A DNA stretch of 64,000 bases from AP-15 sp963736715 (GTDB taxonomy: Bacteria; Pseudomonadota; Alphaproteobacteria; ATCC43930; CGMCC-115725). The notes beneath the pieces are model-generated. The model had not been told where the DNA came from. It did not search any database and saw nothing but the letters and a program-made list of their open reading frames with translations. Shown here one piece after another: positions 35,071-44,270 of this stretch. The position numbers were made by a program, and so were the translations under genes. The DNA lies in assembly GCA_963736715.1 (NCBI GenBank), contig CAVTQA010000016.1, positions 62,001-126,000 on the forward strand, in the 5' to 3' direction. Every line of letters begins with the position of its first letter. Within the stretch, counting starts at the first letter, position 1.

Positions 35071-35085
35071 AGACGGGCATGTGGC

Positions 35086-35676
35086 ATGTTAGACGAGATT
35101 ATCGAAAGCGAGCCGTTCGTACCTTTTCGGCGCTGGCTCGACGAGGCCTGGCAGGGCGAGCCGAACGCGCACGCAATGATTTTGGCGACCACAACTTCGG
35201 AGGGCAGGCCGTCGGCTCGGGCCGTGCTGTTGAAGGGGCTGGATGATCGGGGATTCGTTTTCTACACCAATCTCGAAAGCCGGAAATCGAAGGAGCTGCT
35301 GACCAACCCCCACGCCGCGCTGTGTTTCACGTGGAAGTCGCTGAACCGTCAGGTCCGCGTCGAGGGTCCGGTTGAATTGGTCACCGAAGAGGAGGCCGAC
35401 GCCTATTTCTCCGGCCGGCCGCGCGACAGTCAGATTGGCGCATGGGCCTCGGATCAGTCGCAACCGCTCGTCAGCCGCGCCGAGCTCGAACGGCGGGTGG
35501 ACGAGTTTTCGCGCCGGTTTCCCGAAGGCGCCGTGCCTCGGCCGCCGCATTGGTCCGGGTTTCGCGTCGTGCCGGTTGCCATCGAATTCTGGCAGGAACG
35601 GCCGTTTCGGTTGCATGATAGGCTGTTGTTCGTTCGCGAAGGCACAGAATGGCGACGGGAACGGCTATTCCCTTGA
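35086..35676 (+). CDS. pdxH: Pyridoxamine 5'-phosphate oxidase
   Basis: A 196-residue FMN enzyme that oxidises pyridoxine or pyridoxamine phosphate to pyridoxal phosphate. FMN/substrate motifs are ATTTSEGRPSARAVLLKGLD, GFVFYTNLESRKSKEL, FTWKSLNRQVRVEG, ASDQSQPL and the C-terminal signature HWSGFRVVPVAIEFWQ followed by RLHDR and WRRERLFP. Full length for the family. Its last 28 nt overlap the CDF transporter start, so the two are coupled. Confidence 0.94.
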   Translation: MLDEIIESEPFVPFRRWLDEAWQGEPNAHAMILATTTSEGRPSARAVLLKGLDDRGFVFYTNLESRKSKELLTNPHAALCFTWKSLNRQVRVEGPVELVTEEEADAYFSGRPRDSQIGAWASDQSQPLVSRAELERRVDEFSRRFPEGAVPRPPHWSGFRVVPVAIEFWQERPFRLHDRLLFVREGTEWRRERLFP

Positions 35677-36593
35677 TACACGGGCCGGCGTCGGAGCGCC
35701 TGCGGAGGATTGCGACCTACGCTTCGGTCGCGGTCGCGGCGGTCCTGATCGGGGTCAAATTCGCGGCTTGGCTGGAAACCGGATCGGTCGCGCTGCTGTC
35801 GAGCCTGGTCGACTCGTTGCTCGACGCAGTCGCGTCCCTCGTCAATCTCGTCGCGGTTCGCCATGCGATGAGCCCGGCCGACCGTGAGCATCGCTTCGGT
35901 CACGGCAAGGCGGAGCCGCTCGCCGTTCTCGGCCAATCGGCATTTATCACAGGCAGCGCCATGCTGCTGCTCGCCGAGGCCGTGCGGCGGCTAATCTGGC
36001 CGGTTCCGGTCGAAAACCCACCGGCCGGGATTGTCGTCATGGTGTTTTCGATCATTGTGACGATCGGGCTGGTTGCTTATCAGCGTCATGTCGTGCGGCG
36101 CACAGGGTCGATCGCGATCAGTGCCGACGAACTGCATTACCGCAGCGATATCGTATTGAATGCGAGTGTGATCGCGGCGCTCGTACTGGGCAGCACCTTC
36201 GATTTTCCGTTACTCGATCCGCTGTTCGGCGCGGCGATCGGGATTTGGATCGTCTACTCCGCCGTTAGGCTGGCGCGCCTGTCGTTGTTCCAGCTTATGG
36301 ACCACGAGCTGCCCGACGAGGAGCGCGAGAAGATCCGTGGAATTGCACAGTCGCACCCCGATGTGGTCGCCGCGCATGATCTGCGCACCCGGGTCGCCGG
36401 CCCGACAGCCTTCATCCAGCTTCATATCGAAATGGACGGGGGGCTGAGCCTTATCCGCGCGCACGAAATTTCCGACGAAGTCGAGGCCGAGCTGCGTGCC
36501 GCCTATCCGAACGCCGAAGTCATCATTCACCAAGACCCGGAGGGGGTCGAGGAGCCGAGATCCAATTTTTCGCGACGGGTAGGCGCGCGATGA
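35649..36593 (+). CDS. Cation diffusion facilitator (Zn/Fe/Mn efflux)
   Basis: A 314-residue CDF transporter with six membrane helices and a cytoplasmic C-terminal domain. The divalent-metal site residues match FieF/YiiP: DSLLD in helix 2 (LSSLVDSLLDAVAS) and HYRSD in helix 5 (ADELHYRSDI). HRFGHGKAEPLAVL is the loop signature. The D-D/H-D tetrad argues for Fe/Zn/Cd efflux. It overlaps pdxH by 28 nt and the following SDR by 4 nt (ATGA). Confidence 0.92.
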   Translation: MATGTAIPLIHGPASERLRRIATYASVAVAAVLIGVKFAAWLETGSVALLSSLVDSLLDAVASLVNLVAVRHAMSPADREHRFGHGKAEPLAVLGQSAFITGSAMLLLAEAVRRLIWPVPVENPPAGIVVMVFSIIVTIGLVAYQRHVVRRTGSIAISADELHYRSDIVLNASVIAALVLGSTFDFPLLDPLFGAAIGIWIVYSAVRLARLSLFQLMDHELPDEEREKIRGIAQSHPDVVAAHDLRTRVAGPTAFIQLHIEMDGGLSLIRAHEISDEVEAELRAAYPNAEVIIHQDPEGVEEPRSNFSRRVGAR

Positions 36594-37327
36594 GCAGTGA
36601 ACGAAAGGTTTTGCTGTTGACCGGGGCGAGCCGTGGGATCGGCCATGCGACGGTGAAGCAATTCAGCGATGCCGAATGGCGGATCATCACCTGCTCGCGC
36701 GAAGCAGTGCCGGAGGAGTGTAAGCGCGACCCGAACTGGACCCATCACATCACGGCCGATCTCGGAGACCCTGGGGATCTCGACCGCTTCGTCGCCGAGG
36801 CGGGCGAGTTGCTCGACGGACCGCTGCACGCGCTCGTCAATAATGCCGGTGTGTCGCCTAAATCTCCGACCGGGGCACGGGTGGGGTGTCTCAACAGCGA
36901 TATCGAAGCCTGGCACGCGGTGTTTCACCTGAATTTTTTCGTGCCGCTGATCCTGGCGCGCGCCTTCTCGACAGCGCTGGCGCAGGGGGAGGGTGCGATC
37001 GTCAACGTCACCTCGATCGCCGGTCACGTCGTGCATCCGTTCGCGGGGTCGGCCTACGCGACATCGAAGTCGGCCCTGTCGGCATTGACGCGCGAGATGG
37101 CCGCCGAATTCGCCCGGCTCGGTATCCGGGTCAACGCCGTCGCTCCCGGCGAGATCAAGACCGCGATGCTGTCTCCCGAAACCACTGTCTTGCTGCCGCG
37201 GATTCCGCTCAACCGGCTCGGCGAGCCCGAAGACGTCGCGGGCACGATCTTTTTCCTATGCAGCGAGGACGCCGCCTACGTCACCGCTACGGAGATCTTT
37301 GTCAACGGCGGCCAGCATATCTATTGA
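36590..37327 (+). CDS. SDR-family NAD(P)-dependent oxidoreductase
   Basis: A 245-residue classical short-chain dehydrogenase. The cofactor loop is TGASRGIG, followed by the NNAG motif, the catalytic Ser in NVTSIAGHV and YATSK (Tyr-x3-Lys). The C-terminus GEPEDVAGTIFFLCSEDAAY and VNGGQHIY is typical of FabG-like members. Substrate unknown. It overlaps the CDF gene (ATGA) and is followed after 39 nt by an ABC binding-protein gene. Confidence 0.9.
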   Translation: MSSERKVLLLTGASRGIGHATVKQFSDAEWRIITCSREAVPEECKRDPNWTHHITADLGDPGDLDRFVAEAGELLDGPLHALVNNAGVSPKSPTGARVGCLNSDIEAWHAVFHLNFFVPLILARAFSTALAQGEGAIVNVTSIAGHVVHPFAGSAYATSKSALSALTREMAAEFARLGIRVNAVAPGEIKTAMLSPETTVLLPRIPLNRLGEPEDVAGTIFFLCSEDAAYVTATEIFVNGGQHIY

Positions 37328-37366
37328 AACGGGAATTTCTCGCGAACCAGCCGGAGAACGGAATCG

Positions 37367-38707
37367 ATGAATCGGACATTGCTGACCCGGCGCACGATAT
37401 TGCAGGCGACGGCGGCGACGGCGCTGACTGCGCCGTTCGTGCACGGCGCCTACGCTGCCGGCAAGCTCTCGTTCGGCGTTTGGGACCATTGGGTCCCTGG
37501 CGCCGCCGAGCAGTTGAAGAAGATTTGCGCCGAATGGGCGGCAAAGGAAAAAGTCGATCTCAACGTCGACCTGATCACCTCGAACGGCGACAAGGACCTG
37601 TTGACGTTGATGGCGGAAGGCCAAGCCAGGGCCGGCCACGACATGATGGGGCTGCGTACTTGGTACGTCTCGGGGCAGGCCGACAACTTCGTGCCAGTCG
37701 ACGACATCGTGCTCCCAGTCATCAAAGAGTATGGCCCGATCGCGCAGGCCTCCGAGTACACCGGCAAGATCGACGGCCATTGGATGGCTGTGCCGACCAG
37801 CTACGGCAACGGTTCGCTGCCGCCCTGCGCCCGTATCGACTACATGAAGGAATATGTCGGGCTCGACGTGCAGAAGATGTATCCGGCCGGCGCTCCGCCC
37901 GATAAGGAGCTGGTCGAGACCTGGGAGTGGAACAATTTCCTCAAAGCCGCCGAGAAGTGCTTCAAGGCTGGGCACCCGTTCGCCCTCGGCATCAGTACCT
38001 GTACCGACGCGATCAACATGGCGGGTGCGGTCTTCCACAGTTTTGGCGCCGACCTCGTCGACGCCAAGGGCGATATCACGGTCAAGACCGATGCGACCCG
38101 GCAGACGCTCGAATTCTTCAAGCAGCTCGCCAAATCGCTCGACGGCGATGTTTACGCCTACGACAACGCGTCGAACAACAAGGCGCTGGTTTCCGGCAAG
38201 AGCGCGCTGATTTTCAACCCGCCCAGCGCCTATGCGGTGGCAAAGCGCGACCAACCGAAGGTCGCCGAGCAATTGTGGACCTTTCACTCGCCGAAGGGGC
38301 CGCAGGGACGCTATGACCCGTGCAACCCGTATTTCTGGGCGGTCTGGAATTTCTCACAGAATATTCCGGCGGCGAAAAGCCTGCTGACCTATCTGATGAC
38401 CCGCCCGGTACAGGAAAAGCTGGTCACTGCCAGCGTCGGCTTCGACATCCCGCCCTACGACAAGTGGATGGACTTCAAAATTTGGGAAGAAGAAGGCCCC
38501 CCGAAGGGCACCAACTACAACTATCCACCGCGGCACGACGCGATCCCGAGCCTTGCGGGCTATCCGGCTCCGTTGAGGATCGGGACCCAGATGTTTGCCC
38601 AGGCGACTTTGACGAAATTGATCGCCAAGGTGACACAACAGCGCCAATCCTTAGACGACGCGATGAGCTGGGCCGAAAGCGAGATCGAAGGCTTTATGCG
38701 ATCGTAG
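37367..38707 (+). CDS. ABC transporter extracellular solute-binding protein
   Basis: A 446-residue family-1-type binding protein. The N-terminus has a Tat-like signal (TRRTILQATAATALTAPFV..AYA|AG). The mature sequence (GKLSFGVWDHWVPGAAEQLK, KDLLTLMAEGQARAGHDMM) resembles sugar or oligosaccharide binding proteins, with late signature NYPPRHDAIP. No permease or ATPase gene is adjacent, so it is an orphan in this window. It may serve a transporter elsewhere or pair with the upstream SDR. Confidence 0.85.
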   Translation: MNRTLLTRRTILQATAATALTAPFVHGAYAAGKLSFGVWDHWVPGAAEQLKKICAEWAAKEKVDLNVDLITSNGDKDLLTLMAEGQARAGHDMMGLRTWYVSGQADNFVPVDDIVLPVIKEYGPIAQASEYTGKIDGHWMAVPTSYGNGSLPPCARIDYMKEYVGLDVQKMYPAGAPPDKELVETWEWNNFLKAAEKCFKAGHPFALGISTCTDAINMAGAVFHSFGADLVDAKGDITVKTDATRQTLEFFKQLAKSLDGDVYAYDNASNNKALVSGKSALIFNPPSAYAVAKRDQPKVAEQLWTFHSPKGPQGRYDPCNPYFWAVWNFSQNIPAAKSLLTYLMTRPVQEKLVTASVGFDIPPYDKWMDFKIWEEEGPPKGTNYNYPPRHDAIPSLAGYPAPLRIGTQMFAQATLTKLIAKVTQQRQSLDDAMSWAESEIEGFMRS

Positions 38708-38719
38708 CCGAACCTGCGC

Positions 38720-39091
38720 CTATTTATTGCAGTCGGTGGCCCGGACGATGCATTCGCCGGCTTGGTCCTTGGTACAGCTTTTCAGGGCGTCGAGACGGGC
38801 GGCTTCGCGGTCTCTACGCCAAGCGGCGCCGGCGTGCTTGCCGTCTTCGGTCGTCGCCAGCGCGCCGCACATCCGCGGACCGACTCTGCCCACGACCTTG
38901 CAGCCGCTGGCGCCGCAGTCGCCGAGCGCGACTTCCTCGGCGCGTTTCCCCGTCGGCTGGTTCCAGCTCACACCGTACTTGCCGGTGTCCCTGTCCCACG
39001 CGATTGCGCCGTACCCGGCGGACGCAGGGATCGCCGGCATGAGCGTGTATCCGAAGGCCAGCAAGGCGACGACGATCCACAGGCGGCGCAT
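38720..39091 (-). CDS. DUF4189 secreted small protein
   Basis: A 123-residue exported protein: signal MRRLWIVVALLAFGYTLMPA then PASA|GYGAIAWD. The mature part has the DUF4189 pattern (WNQPTGKRAEEVALGDCG, CKVVGRVG, CGALATTEDG) and six cysteines that could form three disulfides. Function unknown. The frame is open upstream, but ATG 39091 supplies the signal peptide. Convergent with the binding-protein gene, stops 12 nt apart. Confidence 0.85.
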   Translation of the reverse strand: MRRLWIVVALLAFGYTLMPAIPASAGYGAIAWDRDTGKYGVSWNQPTGKRAEEVALGDCGASGCKVVGRVGPRMCGALATTEDGKHAGAAWRRDREAARLDALKSCTKDQAGECIVRATDCNK

Positions 39092-39162
39092 CGACGTATT
39101 CTCCTTCAGATGATCGTACCGGATCGGGCCTGGGGCGGGCTGCCCCGCCCCAGGCCGGTGGC

Positions 39163-39783
39163 TCAGTGCAGCGGCGAGAAGGCGGCCGGGACGACCAGCA
39201 TGTTCTCCTGCTTGAGCATCATCCCGGGTTGACCTCCTTTGGGCGGCCAGATGCCCTTGGCTCTCGCTTCCTCGCGGATGCGGAAACGCTCGCCCGCATC
39301 CTTGTAGGCCCAGATATGGCACCACTTGTTGAGGCCGCCGATCTCGGAATACCAGGCGCCTGCCAAGGGCGAGAGCTTGGTGCGTTCGGCGATCTGCGTG
39401 CTCCAGCGGTCGATCGTCGCCGGAATGCCGCCCGGCTTGAAGGTATAAATGCGGATCTCGTAGAGATTGCCGAGCTGGCGCGGTTCGAGCTTTGGCGAGA
39501 ACGGTGCCGGCAGGTAGATGTCGCTGCGCTGCTCGACGACGAATTCGCGGGTGTTGGGCGGCCAGCCCTGAAGCTTGGTCGCCTCGGCCCGCACCCGAGT
39601 GCGCTCTTCGAGGTTCTCGTACGGCCAGACATGGATGACCCGGTTGAGGGGGCCCACTTCGGTGTGCCAAAAGGCAGCGAGCGGCGAAACCTTTGCCCGC
39701 ACCGGCAACGCCTCGGCGAAGCGTTCTTCGAAAGTCGCAACCGTGCCCGGCTGCAACGTATAGGTGCGCATTTCGATGATCAC
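39163..39783 (-). CDS. NIPSNAP-family protein (two tandem domains)
   Basis: A 206-residue protein with two copies of the dimeric ferredoxin-like NIPSNAP domain: MIIEMRTYTLQPGTVATFEE then VIHVWPYENLEERTRVRA, and YEIRIYTFKPGGIPATIDRW then WCHIWAYKDAGERFRIR. Members occur beside aromatic or xenobiotic degradation genes; biochemical roles are poorly defined. Domains look intact. No operon partner is obvious apart from DUF4189 72 nt downstream. Confidence 0.88.
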   Translation of the reverse strand: MIIEMRTYTLQPGTVATFEERFAEALPVRAKVSPLAAFWHTEVGPLNRVIHVWPYENLEERTRVRAEATKLQGWPPNTREFVVEQRSDIYLPAPFSPKLEPRQLGNLYEIRIYTFKPGGIPATIDRWSTQIAERTKLSPLAGAWYSEIGGLNKWCHIWAYKDAGERFRIREEARAKGIWPPKGGQPGMMLKQENMLVVPAAFSPLH

Positions 39784-39840
39784 AGATCTTCCTCCGTTTC
39801 GAGAGTCAGCGTGCCGACGCTAGACCCTCGCGCCGGAGTG

Positions 39841-40329
39841 TCAAGCGCTCTTCCCGGGCTCGCTTTTGCCGGTGGCCGGCTGTGTCCCTCCGGGATGGAA
39901 ATCCAGTGACACGCCGTTCATGCAGTAGCGCTGGCCGGTCGGCTCCGGACCGTCGTCGAAAACGTGGCCGAGATGGCCGCCGCAGCGGCTGCAATGAACT
40001 TCGGTTCGCGTCATGAATAGGCTGCGGTCGGCCTTGGTTTCGACCGCCTTGACGAGCGGCGCCGAAAAGCTCGGCCATCCGGTGCCGCTGTTGAACTTGG
40101 CGTCCGAAGAGAAAAGCGGCTGACCGCATCCGGCGCAGTGATAGACCCCGGGGCCGTACTGCTTATCGAGCGGGCTCGATCCGGCACGTTCGGTGCCGTG
40201 CTCCCGCAGCACCCGGTATTGCGCCACAGACAACTTGCCCCGCCACTCCTCCTCGCTCAGCGCAACCGGAAATGACCTCCCCGGCGCATGTCCGCGGCCG
40301 CTCAATCGGCCGAAAAGTCCATCTGCCAT
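39841..40329 (-). CDS. msrB: Peptide-methionine (R)-S-oxide reductase
   Basis: A 162-residue repair enzyme that reduces methionine-R-sulfoxide. The two zinc CxxC motifs (CAGC, CSRC) are present; the catalytic Cys lies in RYCMNGVSLDF; TGWPSF and GHLGHVFDDGP are family signatures. A 20-residue N-terminal extension (FGRLSGRGHAPGRSFPVALS) precedes the domain. The frame is open to 40482, but ATG 40329 is preferred. Confidence 0.94.
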   Translation of the reverse strand: MADGLFGRLSGRGHAPGRSFPVALSEEEWRGKLSVAQYRVLREHGTERAGSSPLDKQYGPGVYHCAGCGQPLFSSDAKFNSGTGWPSFSAPLVKAVETKADRSLFMTRTEVHCSRCGGHLGHVFDDGPEPTGQRYCMNGVSLDFHPGGTQPATGKSEPGKSA

Positions 40330-40420
40330 GCCCTTCCTTTCGGACTCGCAATACGACCAATCGGATATCGGGTCGCCCGCGCCTCCCGTGAAGGGGCCGG
40401 CATCAAACGACGGCCGGAAC

Positions 40421-40624
40421 TCAATGCACCCGGTCGTCTTCGCCGGGGATCGGACGCAGCAATTCCGCCGTCGAGCGGGCAATCCAGCACCAGACGACGC
40501 AGGTCAGTTCGTCATCGTCGCTGCGCAGGCGTTGCGCCTCGCGGTGCGCGATTTCCGCAGCGGCAGCGCCGTGCCGGCGAACGAGAAGCAATACCGCTTC
40601 CCATATCTTGCGCTCGTTGGTCAT
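40421..40624 (-). CDS. Small hypothetical protein (DUF6961-like)
   Basis: 67 residues from ATG 40624: MTNERKIWEAVLLLVRRHGA then AAAEIAHREAQRLRSDDDEL and WCWIARSTAELL. Pattern and size resemble the short DUF6961 helical proteins common in alphaproteobacteria, whose role is unknown. The frame runs back to 40783, but the upstream part has no coding character. It faces parE divergently, with 205 nt between start codons. Confidence 0.55.
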   Translation of the reverse strand: MTNERKIWEAVLLLVRRHGAAAAEIAHREAQRLRSDDDELTCVVWCWIARSTAELLRPIPGEDDRVH

Positions 40625-40829
40625 CATCGCCGGGGTCATCATAAGCGTAAATCCGCCAGCTCCGCGAGAGTTCCCTCTGTCGCCCCTCCCGATGGGGCGC
40701 TGAGGATCGGCCCGAATAGCCATGCAAACGGCTCGATCCGTCAAAGTTCTGTCCAATATCTTGTGGTAGTAGACGCACTCCATACCTCATCCTGCTTGCA
40801 GGAATGTCAGCCCCCGGTATATTCGCGCC

Positions 40830-42827
40830 ATGCCCGATCTCTTCGACACGCCGCCGGTCAAGCCCGGCGACAGCTATTCCGCCAAGGACATCGAGGTTCT
40901 GGAAGGTCTCGAGCCGGTTCGCCGTCGTCCCGGCATGTATGTCGGCGGCGCAGACGAGCGCGGGCTCCATCATCTCGTGGCCGAAATCCTCGACAATGCG
41001 ATGGACGAGGCGGTCGCCGGCCATGCCACCCGCATCGAGATCGAGCTGGGCAGCGGTAACTGGGTAACCGTCCGCGACAACGGCCGCGGCATCCCGGTCG
41101 ATCCCCATCCGCGGTTCCCGGACAAATCGGCGCTCGAAGTTATCCTGACGACGCTCCATTCCGGCGGCAAATTCGGCGGCGAGGCTTATCGCACTTCGGG
41201 CGGTTTGCACGGCGTCGGCGTGTCGGTCGTGAATGCGCTCGCCGACGAGTTCGAAGTCGAGGTCGCACGCGACCGCCGGCTCTGGACTCAGAGCTATTGC
41301 CGGGGGATACCGAAGACCAGCCTGGTGGACCGCGGGCCGGTGCACAACCGGCGCGGCACGATGGTGCGCTTCCATCCCGACCCGGAAATTTTCGGCGAGC
41401 TCGGCTTTCGGCCGGCGACGCTGTACCGCATGGCGCGTTCCAAGGCCTATCTGTTCCGCGGACTCGAAATCCGCTGGAGCTGCGACCCTTCCCTGCCGCG
41501 TCCGGAAGGCGTCCCGGCCGAGGCGAGGCTTCACTTCCCCGGCGGGCTAGGCGATTTCCTGACGGCGAGCCTCGACGGCCGCGCCACCCTGACGCCGCGG
41601 CCGTTTGTCGGACAAATCGACTTTGCGGAAGGCGGCGGTGTGGAGTGGGCGGTCGCCTGGCCCGAGGACGAGGAGGAGGGGTTCAGCCACTCCTATTGCA
41701 ACACGATCCCGACCCCCGAGGGCGGCACTCATGAGGCGGGGCTGCGCAGCGCTCTACTGCGTGCCGTCAAGGGTTATGGCGAACTCGCCGGCAACCGGCG
41801 CATCGCCCAGGCGACCGGCGAAGACGTTACGAGCGGCGCGGCGATGCTGCTGTCATTGTTCATCCGCGACCCGCAGTTCCAGGGCCAGACCAAGGAGAGG
41901 CTGGCCTCCGCCGAGGCGACAAGGCTGGTCGAGAGTGCCGTCAAGGATCATTTCGACCATTGGCTGAGCGCCGATCCGGCGACTGCACGGGTGCTTCTCG
42001 AGCGCATCGCCGAACGCGCGGAGGAACGCCAGAAACGGCGGCAGCAGCGCGAGCTGGCGCGCAAGAGCGCGACCCGCAAGCTGCGGCTCCCCGGCAAGCT
42101 CGCCGATTGCAGCCGCGACAGCGCCGCCGGGACCGAGATTTTTCTCGTCGAGGGCGACAGTGCCGGCGGTTCGGCCAAACAGGCGCGCGACCGCGAGACC
42201 CAGGCGATCCTCCCGTTGCGCGGCAAGATCCTCAACGTGGCGAGCGCCTCGCCCGACAAGATGCGCGCCAACCAGGAGCTTTCGGACATCATCCTGGCAC
42301 TCGGCGCCGGCTCGGGATCGCATTACCGCGAGGAGGGATTGCGCTACGAGCGCGTCATCATCATGACCGACGCCGATGTCGACGGCGCGCACATCGCCTC
42401 GCTGCTGATGACGTTCTTCTTTCGCGAGATGTCGAAGCTGGTCGAAAACGGCCACCTCTTCCTGGCTTTGCCGCCGCTCTACAGGCTGACGCAGGGCGAC
42501 GTTACCCATTACGCGCGGGACGATGCGCATCGCGAGGAACTGCTGCACGGCGCCTTCAACAGCCGCGGCAAAATCGAGATCAGCCGGTTCAAGGGTCTCG
42601 GTGAAATGCCGGCGCGCTATCTGAAGGCGACGACGATGCATCCGGCGCAGCGCACATTGCTGCGGGTGACCCTGCCGGCCAAACCCGATCCCGCAGCGAT
42701 CGAGCTGCCCGCCGAGGAATTCGAGCGCACCAAAGCCTTGGTCGAGACGCTGATGGGCCGGCGCCCCGAGCTGCGCTTTGACTACATTCAGAAAAACGCC
42801 CGCTTCGCACGCGACCTCGACGTATAA
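40830..42827 (+). CDS. parE: DNA topoisomerase IV subunit B
   Basis: A 665-residue ATPase subunit of topoisomerase IV that decatenates chromosomes with ParC. The GHKL ATP site shows LVAEILDNAMDEAVAGHA, RDNGRGIPVD and GLHGVGVSVVNAL; the transducer lysine region is QTKERL; the Toprim domain has EGDSAGGSAKQARDRETQAI, PLRGKILNV and DADVDGAHI. QARDRxTQAILPLRGK favours ParE over GyrB. Length is normal. No parC in the window. It is the gene-complete quinolone-target subunit. Confidence 0.95.
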   Translation: MPDLFDTPPVKPGDSYSAKDIEVLEGLEPVRRRPGMYVGGADERGLHHLVAEILDNAMDEAVAGHATRIEIELGSGNWVTVRDNGRGIPVDPHPRFPDKSALEVILTTLHSGGKFGGEAYRTSGGLHGVGVSVVNALADEFEVEVARDRRLWTQSYCRGIPKTSLVDRGPVHNRRGTMVRFHPDPEIFGELGFRPATLYRMARSKAYLFRGLEIRWSCDPSLPRPEGVPAEARLHFPGGLGDFLTASLDGRATLTPRPFVGQIDFAEGGGVEWAVAWPEDEEEGFSHSYCNTIPTPEGGTHEAGLRSALLRAVKGYGELAGNRRIAQATGEDVTSGAAMLLSLFIRDPQFQGQTKERLASAEATRLVESAVKDHFDHWLSADPATARVLLERIAERAEERQKRRQQRELARKSATRKLRLPGKLADCSRDSAAGTEIFLVEGDSAGGSAKQARDRETQAILPLRGKILNVASASPDKMRANQELSDIILALGAGSGSHYREEGLRYERVIIMTDADVDGAHIASLLMTFFFREMSKLVENGHLFLALPPLYRLTQGDVTHYARDDAHREELLHGAFNSRGKIEISRFKGLGEMPARYLKATTMHPAQRTLLRVTLPAKPDPAAIELPAEEFERTKALVETLMGRRPELRFDYIQKNARFARDLDV

Positions 42828-42862
42828 GTCGGGAACAGATTCCACGTTTGAGCGGAAATTAG

Positions 42863-43786
42863 ATGCGCATCGCGGTGATCGGCACCGGCGGCATTGGCGG
42901 GCCCTATGGCGCCGCACTCGCCCAGGCCGGGGCGGATGTGACCTTTGTCGCGCGCGGCACCCATCTCGCGGCAATCCGCGCGAACGGACTTCACATCGAA
43001 GGGGATCGCGGCGAAACCCACATCCGGCCGGCGCAGGCGACAGACAACATCGCCGAGATTGGCGCCGTCGACGTCGTTCTGTGCTGTGTCAAATTATGGG
43101 ACCTCGAAGTTGTCGCCGAGCAGATCCGGGCGATCGTCGGGCCGCAGACCGCCGTCATCTCGTTGCAGAACGGCATCGACGCCGCCCAGCGTCTGACCTC
43201 GATCCTCGGGAATGAGGCCGTCATGGGGGGCATGGCGTTCGTCACGGGCACGATCATCGCGCCCGGCGTCATCCGTCAAACCGGCGCCTATCAGCGCATG
43301 ACCTTCGGCGAGCTCGACGGCCGGGTCAGCGATCGCGGCAAGCGGCTGCGCGATCTCTGCGAGGCGGGTGGTTTCGAGGGCGTGCTGAGCCCCGACATCG
43401 TGGTCCCGATATGGGAAAAATTTGTCATGCTGGTGCCGCTCAGCGGGGTCAACGCGCTGACCCGGCTGCCGCTCGGAAAGTGGCGCGACGATCCCGATCT
43501 GTTGGCCCTCTATGAAGCGGCGTTGCGCGAAACCGTATCCGTGGGCCTTGCCGAAGGGATTAGGCTGCCGCCAAACAGCGTCGACAAGACATTCGCGCAG
43601 ATGCGCTCCATGCCGCCGCATCATACGACGTCGATGGGGAACGACCTGATCCGCGGCAACCGGCTCGAGCTGCCCTGGTTTGCCGGCAAAGTGGCCGAGC
43701 TTGGCCGCCGCCACGGCATTAAAACGCCCGCGAACGGCTTTATTTACGCGGCCTTGAAGCCCTATGTCGACGGCGCTCCTGCCTGA
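42863..43786 (+). CDS. Ketopantoate reductase family protein (PanE/ApbA-like)
   Basis: A 307-residue NADPH-dependent 2-dehydropantoate-2-reductase-type protein. The Rossmann loop is VIGTGGIGGPYGAALAQAG, ISLQNGID is the conserved central motif, and WEKFVMLVPLSGVNALTR then MGNDLIRGNRLELPWFAGKV give the C-terminal helical domain. Such proteins act either in pantothenate synthesis or on other 2-keto acids; several paralogues per genome are common, so panE is not assigned. It starts 35 nt after parE. Confidence 0.88.
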   Translation: MRIAVIGTGGIGGPYGAALAQAGADVTFVARGTHLAAIRANGLHIEGDRGETHIRPAQATDNIAEIGAVDVVLCCVKLWDLEVVAEQIRAIVGPQTAVISLQNGIDAAQRLTSILGNEAVMGGMAFVTGTIIAPGVIRQTGAYQRMTFGELDGRVSDRGKRLRDLCEAGGFEGVLSPDIVVPIWEKFVMLVPLSGVNALTRLPLGKWRDDPDLLALYEAALRETVSVGLAEGIRLPPNSVDKTFAQMRSMPPHHTTSMGNDLIRGNRLELPWFAGKVAELGRRHGIKTPANGFIYAALKPYVDGAPA

Positions 43787-43997
43787 GGTGGCGACGGCGG
43801 TTCAGCTCGGCACGCCGCCGCAAAGATCACTTGCGTAAATCCGCAGCCGCCCTTAACTAAGGCCTGTCGACCCGTTTGGGTTCGGCTTTCCGGCCTGCGT
43901 TCCTCTGCGATCGTCCGACCGTGTCTCCCGAGCCAATCGATGTCCGATCCGCTGCGCGCTTGCGTAGCGTCCTCTATGCTACTTGGAGTTACTGCTA

Positions 43998-44204
43998 ATG
44001 GCGTCCGGTACGGTCAAATGGTTTAATGCGCAAAAAGGGTACGGGTTTATCCAACCCGAGAATGGCGGCGCTGACGTGTTCGTTCACATCTCTGCCGTCG
44101 AGCGCGCAGGGATGGATAATCTGCGTGAAGGTCAAAAGCTCAGCTACGAGCTCGAGCAGGGGCAGCGGGGCCGGGTCTCTGCGGTCAACTTGCGCGCAGT
44201 CTGA
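43998..44204 (+). CDS. Cold-shock protein (CspA family)
   Basis: A 68-residue CSD protein: ASGTVKWFNAQKGYGFIQPE carries RNP1 (KGYGFI) and DVFVHISAVE carries RNP2. It is a nucleic-acid chaperone that melts RNA hairpins. ATG 43998 has GGAG 10 nt upstream (43985-43988). A 211-nt region precedes it, long enough for a structured leader. It is followed by a terminator hairpin and then infA. Confidence 0.93.
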   Translation: MASGTVKWFNAQKGYGFIQPENGGADVFVHISAVERAGMDNLREGQKLSYELEQGQRGRVSAVNLRAV

Positions 44205-44223
44205 GGACGGACGAGTATCTGCG

Positions 44224-44254
44224 GAGGGCGCCTTGATTAGGTGCCCTCTTTTTT
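44224..44254 (+). terminator. Intrinsic terminator between csp and infA
   Basis: GAGGGCGCC, loop TTGATTA, GGTGCCCTC (9 bp, one G-U) is followed directly by six T (44249-44254). This is a textbook Rho-independent terminator 20 nt after the csp stop. Only 16 nt separate it from the infA start, so infA must be transcribed through it. Confidence 0.8.
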
Positions 44255-44270
44255 CCTTCAGGAGATCTCT

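Noticed and set aside
41853..42974. 373-codon minus-strand frame opposite parE
   Set aside because: The plus strand encodes the Toprim domain of ParE; the antisense protein has no recognisable features.
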